Source: Cystobacter ferrugineus
GTDB taxonomy: Bacteria; Myxococcota; Myxococcia; Myxococcales; Myxococcaceae
Assembly: GCF_001887355.1 (NCBI RefSeq)
Contig: NZ_MPIN01000001.1
Coordinates: forward strand, 496,001-560,000
DNA: 64,000 nt
Direction of reading: 5' to 3'
The first letter of the stretch is position 1, and every line of letters starts with the position of its first letter. Positions 15,766 to 25,972 of the stretch are shown one piece after another. The notes under the pieces were generated by a model. The model was not told the DNA's origin. It made no database searches and saw only the letters and a program-made list of their open reading frames with translations. A program made the position numbers and the translations under genes.

Positions 15766-17070
15766 ATGAACGGGATGCGCACTTGGGGACTCGTGGGGTT
15801 GCTGGGAAGTGGATTGCTGGGCTGCACCCACAAGGAGGTCGCGCCTCCAGAGCGGGTGGAGTCGCGCACGGGCACGGTGGAGCTTCCGGCGCCGTACGCG
15901 ACGGACTCGGTGCTTCGCTTCAGCAAGGTGGTGGGCTGGCCCGAGGACAAGGCCCCGGTGGCCGAGGGCTTCACGGTGAAGCGCTTCGCCACCGGGCTGG
16001 TCAGCCCCCGCAACCTCTACGTCACGCCCACTGGCGACGTGCTGGTGGCCGAGGCCAATACCGAGCTGAGCGGCGTGAAGAAGCTCGGGGCGAAGCTGAT
16101 TGGCTATGCCGCCTCGTCGCGCGTCGAGCCCAGCGCCAACCGCATCACCCTGCTGCGGGACGCGGACCACGACGGCGTGCCGGAGAGCCGCACGGTGTTC
16201 CTGTCCGGCCTGAACCAGCCCTTCGGCATGCTGGTGCTGGGCGACTTCTTCTACGTGGCCAACACGGATGCGCTCTGGCGCTACCCCTACCGTCCCGGGG
16301 ACACGACGATCACCGGCAAGGGCGAGAAGCTGCTCGACCTGCCCGCGGGAGGCTACAACAACCACTGGACGCGCAACCTCGTGGCCCACCCGGACGGGAC
16401 GAAGATCTACGTGACGGTGGGCTCGGGCAGCAACGTGGGGGAGCACGGCCTGGCCCACGAGGCACGGCGCGCCACCGTGTTGGAGATCAACCCGGATGGC
16501 TCGGGCGAGCGCGTGTACGCGAGTGGCCTGCGCAACCCCGTGGGCCTGCGCTTCGCACCGGGCTCGCACGTGCTGTGGACGGCGGTGAACGAGCGGGACG
16601 AGCTGGGCGATGAGCTGGTGCCGGACTACCTGACGCACCTGGAAGAAGGGGCCTTCTACGGCTGGCCGTTCAGCTACTGGGGCGCCCACGTGGATCCGCG
16701 CGTGAAGGAGCAGGACCCCGAGCGCGTGAAGCAGGCGAGGGTGCCAGACGTGGCGTTGGGCGCCCACACCGCCAGCCTGGGGCTCGCCTTTGGCGAGGGG
16801 ACGATGTTCCCCGAGCGCTTCCGCCAGGGCGCCTTCATTGGCCAGCACGGCTCCTGGAACCGCTCGAAGCTCGCCGGGTATCAGGTGGTCTTCGTCCCGT
16901 TCGCCAACGGCCAGCCCACTCAGCCTCCCGAGCCGTTCCTCACGGGCTTCATCAAGGACGCGGACGAGCGCGAGGTCCACGGCCGGCCCGTGGGCGTGAC
17001 CTTCCTGCCGGATGGCTCGCTGTTGGTGGCGGACGATGCGGGCAACATCGTGTGGCGGGTGAGCCGATGA
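15766..17070 (+). CDS. PQQ-dependent sugar/sorbosone dehydrogenase-like lipoprotein
   Basis: A 434-residue lipoprotein (lipobox GSGLLGC, Cys at about 20). The body is a six-bladed propeller of the GSDH/sorbosone dehydrogenase family: GLVSPRNLYVTPTGDVLVAE, PFGMLVLGDFFYVANTDALW, NNHWTRNLVAHPDGTKIYVT, YASGLRNPVGLRFAPGS, TAVNERDELGDELVPDYL, FYGWPFSYWG and GQHGSWNRS. These are typical of the PQQ/calcium site region. It would oxidise an aldose outside the inner membrane. ATG 15766 was chosen; GTG 15748 is in frame but adds only six residues. Confidence 0.85.
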   Translation: MNGMRTWGLVGLLGSGLLGCTHKEVAPPERVESRTGTVELPAPYATDSVLRFSKVVGWPEDKAPVAEGFTVKRFATGLVSPRNLYVTPTGDVLVAEANTELSGVKKLGAKLIGYAASSRVEPSANRITLLRDADHDGVPESRTVFLSGLNQPFGMLVLGDFFYVANTDALWRYPYRPGDTTITGKGEKLLDLPAGGYNNHWTRNLVAHPDGTKIYVTVGSGSNVGEHGLAHEARRATVLEINPDGSGERVYASGLRNPVGLRFAPGSHVLWTAVNERDELGDELVPDYLTHLEEGAFYGWPFSYWGAHVDPRVKEQDPERVKQARVPDVALGAHTASLGLAFGEGTMFPERFRQGAFIGQHGSWNRSKLAGYQVVFVPFANGQPTQPPEPFLTGFIKDADEREVHGRPVGVTFLPDGSLLVADDAGNIVWRVSR

Positions 17071-17119
17071 GCAGTCTCTTTGTCCGGAGGTCAGCGGGCT
17101 CCTGGCTGGTCGCGAAGGG

Positions 17120-17401
17120 CTACGGGTCTCCGTCCTCGCCGCAGCTCGCGTCGAAGCCAGAGGAGGCATCGGAGTCCGAAGCTCCGTCAATCAGGTCGGC
17201 GAGCCAGCCCTTGAACCCGCCGAGCCCGAGCTCCGCATCCCCGTCGAGGTCGGTGGCCCTCGTGTAGAGGCCGACGGCAGTCGAGGCGGCGGCGCCCCGA
17301 GCCGCCCGGGCCGCGCGAATGAGGCGGACGCCTGTCCAGACGGCGCCCCCGAGGGACAACGGGACTGCGAGCACCACTGCCGCTTGAAGCATCCACGTCA
17401 T
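17120..17401 (-). CDS. Small single-span membrane protein, unknown
   Basis: A 93-residue protein. The start at 17401 has a strong GGGAGGT upstream; seven further in-frame codons precede it. It has one N-terminal hydrophobic segment (about 3-27, LQAAVVLAVPLSLGGAVWTG), a basic helix (RLIRAARAARG), then an acidic Asp/Ser-rich tail with DLDGDAELGLGGFKGWLADL. The DLDGDAELG part faintly resembles a calcium-binding loop. No known family. Confidence 0.5.
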   Translation of the reverse strand: MTWMLQAAVVLAVPLSLGGAVWTGVRLIRAARAARGAAASTAVGLYTRATDLDGDAELGLGGFKGWLADLIDGASDSDASSGFDASCGEDGDP

Positions 17402-17527
17402 GGCTACCTCCCGTGCCTGCATCCTAATTCACGGTTTGTGACAGTCGGGTGACGGCCCGTCAACGGCGTGGTGAACCGTTCGGAGTCCAGCGCGTCGAAG
17501 CTGGCGGCCCCTGGCGATGTGTGAGCG

Positions 17528-18466
17528 TCAGCTCTTGAGCAGGCTTCTCTGCACCGACGGCGATCGCCAGGCGAAGTCGCCTGGCAGACCGTGACGCAGC
17601 GCCGCCTGCCAGGCCGGGGAGTCGCGGTCGCGCCGGTGGTCAGCGAGCCGGCCGGCGGAGATCAGCGCCAGACGGTCGAGCACGGTCAGGTCCCATTCCG
17701 CACCGAGCTCCAGTTTCTTCCGGACCACCGGCGGTAGGATCGCGACCGCGCCGCGGGCCATCGCGCGGTGCAAGAAGCGCGGCACGGACGGCGCCGCGCG
17801 GCCCGATTCGATGATGTTCAGGAACTCGAGGTTGATCGGGTGCGGCTCGAAACCTGGCAGCAGCTCTTCCATCATCGCGACGAACTCGGCTTCCGACCCA
17901 ACACTGTGCGTGACGCCGTAGAGTTCGGCGACCGGCTTTCCCTCCCTGAAAAAACGCACCTGATCCTCCGGAGAGAGCGGACGAACGAACGTGTGGTAGG
18001 CCTTGAAGAAGCCGAAGGCAGCGGTCGCGGAGACCCAATTGAGCAGCACCGGGTCGAGCGCACGGTACGACTGACCGTTGGGCGTCTCGCCCGATACGCG
18101 CGCGTGCATCTTCGTGACACCGGAGATCACTTTGCGCGCCACCGAGGCGGGGCCATACACCCCCACCATCGCCGCGATCCCGGTACGTCGTGAGCGTCCG
18201 ATCGGATCCACCTTGTAGACCGAATGGTCCCATACCCCGCTGCGGATCCGCGGGTCGGCGAACTCGAGCAGAACGGCGGCCACTCCGCCGATGCCCATGA
18301 CGATCGGGTTGCGGTAGACCCGCCACTGCACCGAGTCCGGCGGGACCAACGAAGGCTCTCCGGCGGGGGTGAGAAAGTCGACCTTCCACTCGCGCGCGGC
18401 CGCCGGCTTCGCCGTCTGCGCCGGCGCTGCTTCGCGCTCCACTGGTACCGGATCACGTAAAGCCAT
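17528..18466 (-). CDS. MpaB-type oxygenase-like protein (DUF2236)
   Basis: A 312-residue protein of the DUF2236/MpaB family, which includes latex-clearing rubber oxygenase and the fungal MpaB oxygenase. Members bind a b-type haem. Family features: QWRVYRNPIVMGIGGVAAV near the N-terminus, DPVLLNWVSATAAFGFFKAY (His region follows: YHTFVRPLSPEDQVRFF) and GKPVAELYGV. The start at 18466 follows AGGGGTGG. It faces a divergent TetR gene, with paired operators starting 12 bases upstream, so expression is probably TetR-repressed. Substrate unknown. Confidence 0.82.
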   Translation of the reverse strand: MALRDPVPVEREAAPAQTAKPAAAREWKVDFLTPAGEPSLVPPDSVQWRVYRNPIVMGIGGVAAVLLEFADPRIRSGVWDHSVYKVDPIGRSRRTGIAAMVGVYGPASVARKVISGVTKMHARVSGETPNGQSYRALDPVLLNWVSATAAFGFFKAYHTFVRPLSPEDQVRFFREGKPVAELYGVTHSVGSEAEFVAMMEELLPGFEPHPINLEFLNIIESGRAAPSVPRFLHRAMARGAVAILPPVVRKKLELGAEWDLTVLDRLALISAGRLADHRRDRDSPAWQAALRHGLPGDFAWRSPSVQRSLLKS

Positions 18467-18477
18467 ATCGCCACCCC

Positions 18478-18510
18478 TATCAGATGATATATTTCGTATA
18501 TCAGGTGATA
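18478..18510. promoter_or_regulatory. Paired TetR operators between the DUF2236 and TetR genes
   Basis: TATCAGATGATA (18478-18489) and TATCAGGTGATA (18499-18510) share the palindrome TATCA-NN-TGATA and are centred 21 bp apart, two helical turns. The region is strikingly AT-rich against its surroundings. The pair sits 12 bases before the DUF2236 start and 126 bases before the TetR start, the place expected for an autoregulated divergent promoter. Confidence 0.75.
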
Positions 18511-18635
18511 GGAGCCGCTGCAACGGCCTGAGCGCCTGTTCCGGAATCGAGGCCGTCGCGCATCCTCGACCGAGGAGAAACCCGCCAGGCGTGCGCCCTA
18601 CCGGAACAGGCTCCTCCCTGCCTATATGGCTGACC

Positions 18636-19301
18636 ATGAGCCTCGAGACCAAAAGCCGCCTGACGCCGACGGAGATGACCAGGGCCCGGATCCTCGAGGC
18701 GGGCATGCGCTGTTTTGCCCGTGAGGGCTTCGCGGGCGCTACCACCCGGATGATCGCCGCCGAGGCGGGGGTCACCCTCCCGGTGATCGCCTACCACTTC
18801 GGCAACAAGGAGGGGCTGCACCGCGCTTGCGCGCAGGAGATCATCGAACAGTACAGTCGCCGGCTGTTGCCGCTGGTGAGCGCCGCTCACGAGGCCGCGA
18901 ACAAGGGTTCGCTCTCGGCCAAGGAAGCGCGGGACTGGCTCGACCGCATCCTCGACGCGCTCGTCAACGCGATCACCGCCGACGCCGAGCAACGGCTCAC
19001 CACCGATTTCGTGCTGCGCGAGATGAGCGAGCAGGGCCCGGGTTATGCGTTGCTGTTCGAGGGGCTGTGGAGCCCCGGCATCGGCCTCGTCGCCGACCTG
19101 CTGGCCATCGCTCGCCAGCGCCGCCCGGGGAAGGAGGAGGACCGCGCGGGCGCGGTGATGCTGATCACCTCGCTCTCCGCCTTCACGACGATAGAGCCCG
19201 TGTCGCTCGCTTTTCTCGGGTGGGAGCGGCTCGACGGGACCCGCCGCGATACCGTGACGGCCCTCGCGAAGCGCCTGCTGGACGGTCTCGTCGGGTGCTG
19301 A
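18636..19301 (+). CDS. TetR-family regulator with CerR-like C-terminal domain
   Basis: A 221-residue regulator: HTH at about 17-60 (RILEAGMRCFAREGFAG, MIAAEAGVTLPVIAYHFGNK), then a C-terminal helical domain with QYSRRLLPLV, TDFVLREMSEQGPGYALLFE and SLSAFTTIEPVSLAFLGW. This resembles the CerR/YbiH-type (DUF1956) group. ATG 18636 is the start that begins the regular TetR alignment; the frame is open upstream through the operators but that part is non-coding in character. Probably represses the divergent MpaB-like oxygenase. Confidence 0.87.
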   Translation: MSLETKSRLTPTEMTRARILEAGMRCFAREGFAGATTRMIAAEAGVTLPVIAYHFGNKEGLHRACAQEIIEQYSRRLLPLVSAAHEAANKGSLSAKEARDWLDRILDALVNAITADAEQRLTTDFVLREMSEQGPGYALLFEGLWSPGIGLVADLLAIARQRRPGKEEDRAGAVMLITSLSAFTTIEPVSLAFLGWERLDGTRRDTVTALAKRLLDGLVGC

Positions 19302-19514
19302 TGCTCCCGGCTGCTGGCCGCTGAAGTCGAGTCTCGTCTCCAGCATGCGCCCTCGGTGACGTACCACTCGGCGGACACGGTGAAGGGCGTGAGCGAGGCC
19401 GTCTTCATGGGCGTGGTCGCGTCGAGTTCCCGGGCCTGGAAGGTGGCAGGCGAGGGCGTGGGTGCTGCCCCACCCCCACATCCTGGGCCGAGCCCTTCGC
19501 GGTTCACGGGCTGC

Positions 19515-20414
19515 TCAATGGATGCGGAGTACCTGCTGGCACGCCTGGGGCAACAGCCGCGAGGACCTTCCCGCGATGCATGAGATGACAGTCGGCATCC
19601 CGCGCACCACCGCACCCGCGAAGTACGCTTCCCGCCGTTCACTCGTGCCGAGCATGCGCAGGTACGTGCACTGCGTCCTGGCGCCGTCGATGGCGCAGGG
19701 AAGGCGCGACTCCAGGTAGCTCGCCCGGGGGACATCCTTGAACGTCAGCATGCCCTCGAGCACGGAGTCCCGCAGGCGGGAGGCATCGGGGAGCCGGGTC
19801 CAGTCGAGCCGTGAGCCATCGCCGCACTCGATCCGGCCGCTGCCATTCTCCGCCGTGAGGTTGCACCCGTCGGGCACGACGAGCTCCCGGCCCGCGAGCG
19901 CGGCATCCGATTGCGCCACGGCCACTCCCTCCTCGGGGAGGGCCCTCCACGGTTGCGCCGCGAGCTGCTCCAGCACCCGCCCACAGCGGGCCTGCAGTTC
20001 CGGCGTGCCGCGGGCCTTGCAGAGCAGCCGCCGCGCCCCCTTTCCCTTCACTGGCACGACGGCGAACACCGAGGACTCCTGCGCCTCGGGCACCTTCGCG
20101 CGCATGCGCAGCAGGCGCACCTTGCGGCCCGCCAGCGTGGCCTTCACCTCCTTGAACGTCACTTCCCCCGCGGCCTGTTTCTGGAAGGTGCGGCGGCTGC
20201 GTTGCCACAGCCTCTGGGCGGAGACGCCCGCGTGGTCCGAGAGGGTGGCGCTGAAGTCACCGCACTTGTAGCTCCACCCCTCACCGCCGAACGGTTCCGC
20301 CGTACAGCCCGCCAGAAGAGACTGCGGGCCCGCGTGGGCGGACAGCGGGCACACCGCCGCACAGAGCAGAAGGGCCAGGCCCGGCAGGAGACGGATCGAA
20401 GGGACGCGAATCAA
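19515..20414 (-). CDS. Secreted protein with two duplicated Cys-containing halves
   Basis: A 299-residue exported protein (signal peptide about 1-28, ending PLSAHA). The mature protein looks like a tandem duplication. Half one begins AGCTAEPFGGEGWSYKCGD and ends CKARGTPELQARCGRVLEQL. Half two begins DGCNLTAENGSGRIECGD and ends CIAGRSSRLLPQACQQVLRI. Each half has four Cys in similar places. No family recognised. The 213 bases between 19302 and 19514 hold nothing I can support. Confidence 0.6.
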   Translation of the reverse strand: MIRVPSIRLLPGLALLLCAAVCPLSAHAGPQSLLAGCTAEPFGGEGWSYKCGDFSATLSDHAGVSAQRLWQRSRRTFQKQAAGEVTFKEVKATLAGRKVRLLRMRAKVPEAQESSVFAVVPVKGKGARRLLCKARGTPELQARCGRVLEQLAAQPWRALPEEGVAVAQSDAALAGRELVVPDGCNLTAENGSGRIECGDGSRLDWTRLPDASRLRDSVLEGMLTFKDVPRASYLESRLPCAIDGARTQCTYLRMLGTSERREAYFAGAVVRGMPTVISCIAGRSSRLLPQACQQVLRIH

Positions 20415-20526
20415 CGGCGCTCAGCTTATCAGGACATCGCCGCACAAGAGAACGCTGGCTCGGCTCCAGGTTCCAACCAGGGTGTCCAACCAGGAGGGCA
20501 GACGATTCGTAGTAGGGGCGAGGTGT

Positions 20527-20552
20527 CGGAACGAGTCCTTTGACACCTTCCC
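20527..20552 (+). repeat. Dispersed intergenic repeat, copy 1
   Basis: A 26-base element containing CTTTGACACCTTCCC that matches the reverse complement of 48860-48885 at 24 of 26 positions. It also forms its own inverted repeat with AGGTGTC at 20521-20527 and GACACCT at 20542-20548. It lies in the 289-base gap between 20414 and 20704, which otherwise shows nothing I recognise. Confidence 0.7.
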
Positions 20553-20703
20553 TGTTGGATGGGTCTTTGCCGGATGCTCCCCGGCCTTCTCCGGTCGTCG
20601 TGGAGGACGAGGTGCTGTAGTTTGCCGGGAGGGACAACGTAACCTTCGGGCCGGCATGCGCGGCACCCCACTGTCCACGATGCCGCACCAGGAGAATGCA
20701 CTC

Positions 20704-21066
20704 ATGGAGCACAAGCGATTCTTCGAGGAGATGTTCGCTCACGTGGATGCGCTCGACGCCCGCGGCTTCTCGTCGTTCTTCACCGAGGGGGGCGTCTTCC
20801 GTTTCGGGAACAACGAGCCGGTCGCCGGCCGCGGCCGCATCGAGGACTTCATCGCCGGGTTCTTCTCGGCCATCGGCGGCATCAGCCACCAGTTCCAGAA
20901 CTGCTGGACGCTGGAGGACCGCGCCTTCTCCAACGGGCTGGTGACCTACGTGCGCAAGGATGGGAGCAAGCTCACCGTGCCGTGGGCGACCATCTCCCGC
21001 TTCGAAGGCGGCAAGCTGGCCGAGTACAGCGCGTACGTCGACGCGTCGAAGCTCTTCAACCCGTAA
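20704..21066 (+). CDS. NTF2/SnoaL-like small protein
   Basis: A 120-residue single-domain protein. ATG 20704 follows CAGGAGAATG; two more in-frame ATG codons at 20656 and 20680 are less well placed. Fold signatures of the SnoaL/NTF2-like family: KRFFEEMFAHVDALDARGF, FFTEGGVFRFGNNEPVAGRG, IEDFIAGFFSAIGGISHQ and GSKLTVPWATISRFEGGKL. Such proteins bind or isomerise small hydrophobic molecules; role here unknown. No partner gene in the same direction close by. Confidence 0.75.
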   Translation: MEHKRFFEEMFAHVDALDARGFSSFFTEGGVFRFGNNEPVAGRGRIEDFIAGFFSAIGGISHQFQNCWTLEDRAFSNGLVTYVRKDGSKLTVPWATISRFEGGKLAEYSAYVDASKLFNP

Positions 21067-21156
21067 GCCGGTCCTCACACCCGCGCCTTCTGCTCCTCCC
21101 CGCATGTCCGCCCCTTCTGTTTCCCTCGAAACCTGACGCTGACGCCGGGGAGGTCC

Positions 21157-21909
21157 ATGGTGGACAAGAATGCGCGTGGACGCAGGAGGTGGAGTACCTG
21201 GAGGCTGGCGGGTTTTCTCCTGGTGCTCGGGACGGTTCTCGGCGCCCAGGCGGAGCCTCCCTCCTACAAGCTTCCGGGCCGCGGGTCAGATTCCAAGGAG
21301 CCCTGGGATGCTTTCCTTGGCCGGGCCGCACACTTCGCCAGTGGCAGGCAGTACCGTGTGCAGCACCCCAAAAACGCCGTCTTCCTCGACACCGTCAGTC
21401 TTTCCACCATTGTGAAGGATGGGGAGTTGGGAGACCCCGAGCGTCTTCCGGAGTTCGTCAGACGCCTGCGCCCGGACATCACCGATACCCGAGCCCTCGT
21501 GCTCTTCGAGATAAAGCCGGACAATGAGGGGGGTCGCAAGGAAGGCAGAGAACAGGCGGGGCGCTACCTGGCGGCTCTGAATGGGGCCGTCGAGCCTGAC
21601 AAGAAGCTTGTGGGAGGCACCGGCTTCGACGGTTCCCTCTTCCTCGAATTCGAGAATGGGGGAACCCTCTGGCAGTTGTCCTGGCGCACGCCGGAGCCCG
21701 GCGTGACGCTCTACCGCTGGAGCTACCGGCGCGAGAAGCCCCATGCTTCCTGGAAGGAGCGTGCGGCCCAGAAGGAAGAGGCGTTGCCCAGGGAAGAAGC
21801 AGAGCAGCGCGGTGAGTTGGCCGAGCAGGCGCTCCGGGCTGCTTATGAAGGGGGCGAATGGCCAAATGGCTTTCATGGCCAGGTCTACCTGCCCGTGGAC
21901 TGCCGCTGA
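21157..21909 (+). CDS. Exported protein with PD-(D/E)XK nuclease-like signature
   Basis: A 250-residue protein starting at ATG 21157 behind GGGGAGGT. A basic N-terminus (NARGRRRWSTWR) leads into a hydrophobic signal (about 16-32, ending GAQA). The middle (about 100-150) reads RRLRPDITDTRALVLFEIKP and then EGREQAGRYLAALN: an Asp, about ten residues, then E-x-K followed by a helix with Gln. This is the arrangement of PD-(D/E)XK nucleases and of restriction-like toxin domains. The C-terminal part is Glu/Lys-rich. If real, this would be an exported nuclease. The motif is short, so the call is moderate. Confidence 0.5.
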   Translation: MVDKNARGRRRWSTWRLAGFLLVLGTVLGAQAEPPSYKLPGRGSDSKEPWDAFLGRAAHFASGRQYRVQHPKNAVFLDTVSLSTIVKDGELGDPERLPEFVRRLRPDITDTRALVLFEIKPDNEGGRKEGREQAGRYLAALNGAVEPDKKLVGGTGFDGSLFLEFENGGTLWQLSWRTPEPGVTLYRWSYRREKPHASWKERAAQKEEALPREEAEQRGELAEQALRAAYEGGEWPNGFHGQVYLPVDCR

Positions 21910-21995
21910 GCCAGCGGGATGTATCTGGCGCTCTCGGAGCGAGCGCCGGTTCTGGCTCTTGAGGCGCACGTGACCGCTGTGGTAGGGCCAGCGAC

Positions 21996-22802
21996 ATGAC
22001 CGCGCCACAGTCCCCGGTGCTCGAGTTTCCCGCGATGCTTCACGGCCTTACCGGCGCCGTCCTCCGCAAGGTGAGGGCCAAGGGCCAGGGGTGGGCTCGG
22101 GAGTACCTCAAAACCGGTGCCTTTACCCAGCCCCGGCAGATGCTTCAGGTGCCACCCGGCGAGATTCTAGAGATGATCTCAGGGGCTGAGTTCGACGTCG
22201 TCCCCCGCCCGCGCTGGCGGGTGCACCTGTTCGCCGACATTTTCTCGAGCTTGAATGAAGGCGTCCCGAAAGAGGAGCGCCAGCGCCTGGAGGAGGCTTT
22301 CGAGGTTTTCTGCCTGAGCACCCCGTTTGGCGCGCTTTACCATGCCGTGTCTCCGCCTCCTCCACGGAGCGCGGAGCGCATGGCCAGGCGGCTCGCCGCG
22401 CTGCTGCGCTTCTGGGACGTGCTCCAGGGCCCGCGCTATGCGTACAGGGTGCCCGACACCCACCATACGCTCGACGACCTCATGGACTTCATCTACCGCA
22501 AGACGCTGGAAGCGTGGTGTCCCGGGGGGCCCGTCTCGGTGCGCGAACACATGGCGCTGACGGTGGCGCGCATGTCTCATTCCAGCCGAGAGGATTGTAT
22601 GGAGGCCGTGCTTCGGGTGGTTCCCGCCCTGGTCGAGGTGGACGCCGAATTCAAGCACCGCGAGGTACTCAGTGACCCGGGCTTCCTGCGCGAGCGCCTC
22701 TCCGCGCTTTCCCCGAGGGACTTCGAGAAGATCTCCAGCGCCTACACGTACACGATGACCATGCAGTTGGCTGCCTGGGATAGAGAGTTGGGACGGCATT
22801 AG
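21996..22802 (+). CDS. Cytoplasmic protein of unknown function next to the exported nuclease-like protein
   Basis: A 268-residue soluble protein without signal or membrane segment, mostly helical in composition (REYLKTGAFTQPRQML, RPRWRVHLFADIFSSLNEGV, MDFIYRKTLEAWCPGG, ISSAYTYTMTMQLAAWDREL). I recognise no family. It follows the nuclease-like gene by 86 bases in the same direction. A cytoplasmic partner of an exported toxin-like protein could be an immunity protein; only position supports that. Confidence 0.55.
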   Translation: MTAPQSPVLEFPAMLHGLTGAVLRKVRAKGQGWAREYLKTGAFTQPRQMLQVPPGEILEMISGAEFDVVPRPRWRVHLFADIFSSLNEGVPKEERQRLEEAFEVFCLSTPFGALYHAVSPPPPRSAERMARRLAALLRFWDVLQGPRYAYRVPDTHHTLDDLMDFIYRKTLEAWCPGGPVSVREHMALTVARMSHSSREDCMEAVLRVVPALVEVDAEFKHREVLSDPGFLRERLSALSPRDFEKISSAYTYTMTMQLAAWDRELGRH

Positions 22803-23156
22803 CACTGCTCCTCCCCAGCCACACCTCGCCAGGGCACACGCTACACTCGGTGACGGGGAGCATCACGCGGCGGCGTAGCAGCTCTCGCTTGGGTTCCAAC
22901 GACGAGGGCTGCTCTGCGGTTCTGGGCCCTGCGGAAACGGAGGCGAGGTCTGGCCGGAGAAGTTCTCGCCCCATCACGCGAGCGTCCCCCTTGTCGGCGA
23001 AACGCCATTCTCTCGGGAGGGGTCTCCAACTGGCCCACCTGAGTCGGACGAATCGTTTCGTACGAATCGTCTGACACCTTCTCAGCCGGAGGCAGGGCTT
23101 GGCGGCGACGGCCCAAGCCCCCGTCTACGCTGGTAACAATGTCGGGAGTCGCGGGT
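22803..23156. other. 354-base convergent intergenic region with repeat copy and hairpin
   Basis: No gene seen. It holds the second, weaker copy of the dispersed repeat (23062-23083, with TCTGACACCTT). This is preceded by a direct repeat ACGAATCGT at 23048-23056 and 23062-23070, 14 bases apart. Downstream, GGGCTTGG (23095-23102), ten bases, CCAAGCCC (23113-23120) forms an 8-bp stem suited to terminate either convergent gene. Confidence 0.55.
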
Positions 23157-23543
23157 TCAGGGCACCAGCGCGTCGGCCTCGATCTCCACCAGCATGGCCG
23201 GGTCGATGAGCCGCTTGACCTCCACCATGCTGGTGGCGGGGCGGATGGCGCCGAAGACGGCGCCGTGGGCCCGTCCCACCTCCTGCCAGTGGGCGATGTC
23301 CGTCACGTACATCCGGGTGCGCACCACGTGCTCCAGCCCGGCCCCCATGCCCTCGAGCGCCGCCTGGATGTTGCGCAGCGCCTGCTGGGCCTGCGCATAG
23401 GCGTCCCCACCTCCCACCACCTGCCCCGCCGCATCCGTGGCAGTGGTCCCCGAGACGAAGATGAACGGTCCGACCCGGACCGCGCGGGAGTAGCCCACCT
23501 GCGTTTCCCAAGGAGTTCCCGTCGAATAGGTGCTGCGCTGCAT
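23157..23543 (-). CDS. RidA/YjgF-family deaminase
   Basis: A 128-residue protein of the Rid family, which hydrolyses reactive enamine/imine intermediates from PLP enzymes. Family landmarks: [58 protein letters not shown] and a C-terminal [13 protein letters not shown]. The Arg in VVRTRMYV is the position that binds carboxylate in active RidA proteins. The start at 23543 gives [13 protein letters not shown], matching family N-termini; the frame is open upstream without homology. Divergent from prfC. Confidence 0.88.
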   Translation of the reverse strand: MQRSTYSTGTPWETQVGYSRAVRVGPFIFVSGTTATDAAGQVVGGGDAYAQAQQALRNIQAALEGMGAGLEHVVRTRMYVTDIAHWQEVGRAHGAVFGAIRPATSMVEVKRLIDPAMLVEIEADALVP

Positions 23544-23713
23544 GGCGGCTCCTGTCGTGGCCCCGGATCCCCGCCTCCTGGCGAAGAGGGGTGCACGGTG
23601 AGTGTACGCGGGGGCATACCCGAACGCCTGAAGGCCCGCACGCCTTCCGGCGAGGCGATGTCGCAATCCGTGCCCCGCGAAAAAATACACGCCGCGTGAT
23701 AGTTCCACTCTCC

Positions 23714-25333
<1,620 letters not shown>

Positions 25334-25357
25334 AGCACCGCGGCCGCCCGGGGCGGG

Positions 25358-25915
25358 CTACTTGTACGGCACCACCGTGCCGCCCCGGTGCGCCGAGTCG
25401 CGCAGCACCAGGCGCGTCTCCTTGTGGAGGCGCGCTGCCTTGGGGCCGACGAGGAAGGGCTTGGGGTCGCCCTTGCGGAAGGTCTTCTTCAGGTACTCCT
25501 CCACCTCGCGGTAGGTGCGCATGAAGATATCCGCGGCCGCTTCCTTGCGGCCCGTCTGGGGCGTGACGTCCATCTCCGCCCACATCTGACCGCTGAGCAG
25601 CTCGCCCTCCTCGTTGAGCCGGCAGCGCTCGAGGAAGATGACGGGCGAGCGCACCTCGTCGATGCGCCAGAAGCCCTTGTCCGGGCCGCGCTTCACCTTG
25701 TCCACGATGGCCGGGCCCGCGGCCAGCACCACGAGGTACAGATCCTCCTCCGGCAGCCGGGGCACGTTCGCCTGCGAGGCGCGGAAGGTCTCCCAGTCGG
25801 GGGGCACGCGCCGGGGGTACACCTCCAGCTCGAAGCGCTCGAGGAAGCGGAAGAAGGCGACCTCGTCGTCGGGGGACATGAAGAACTGAACCTGGGTGGC
25901 CATGCGTTGGCCCAT
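25358..25915 (-). CDS. Conserved-looking cytoplasmic protein, unknown
   Basis: A 185-residue protein without signal peptide. Visible features: MSPDDEVAFFRFLERFELEV near the start, LPEEDLYLVVLAAGP, then SPVIFLERCRLNEEGELLSGQ and RTYREVEEYLKKTFRKGDPK. The ordered alternation of strands and helices suggests a globular domain but I do not recognise it. Two starts are possible, ATG 25915 or ATG 25903; neither has a clear Shine-Dalgarno. Convergent with prfC, 24 bases apart, across a GC-rich CCGCCC/GGCGGG hairpin. Confidence 0.6.
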   Translation of the reverse strand: MGQRMATQVQFFMSPDDEVAFFRFLERFELEVYPRRVPPDWETFRASQANVPRLPEEDLYLVVLAAGPAIVDKVKRGPDKGFWRIDEVRSPVIFLERCRLNEEGELLSGQMWAEMDVTPQTGRKEAAADIFMRTYREVEEYLKKTFRKGDPKPFLVGPKAARLHKETRLVLRDSAHRGGTVVPYK

Positions 25916-25972
25916 TAACCGAATGCCGGGCCGTGCGGAAGTCCGAGCCGGGCTGGACTAAGGATTCCCTCC

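Noticed and set aside
19302-19514. Minus-strand stretch reading TPFTVSAEWYVTEGACWRR, possibly a gene fragment
   Set aside because: No start, no family recognised, and the frame runs into the TetR gene; too weak to call.
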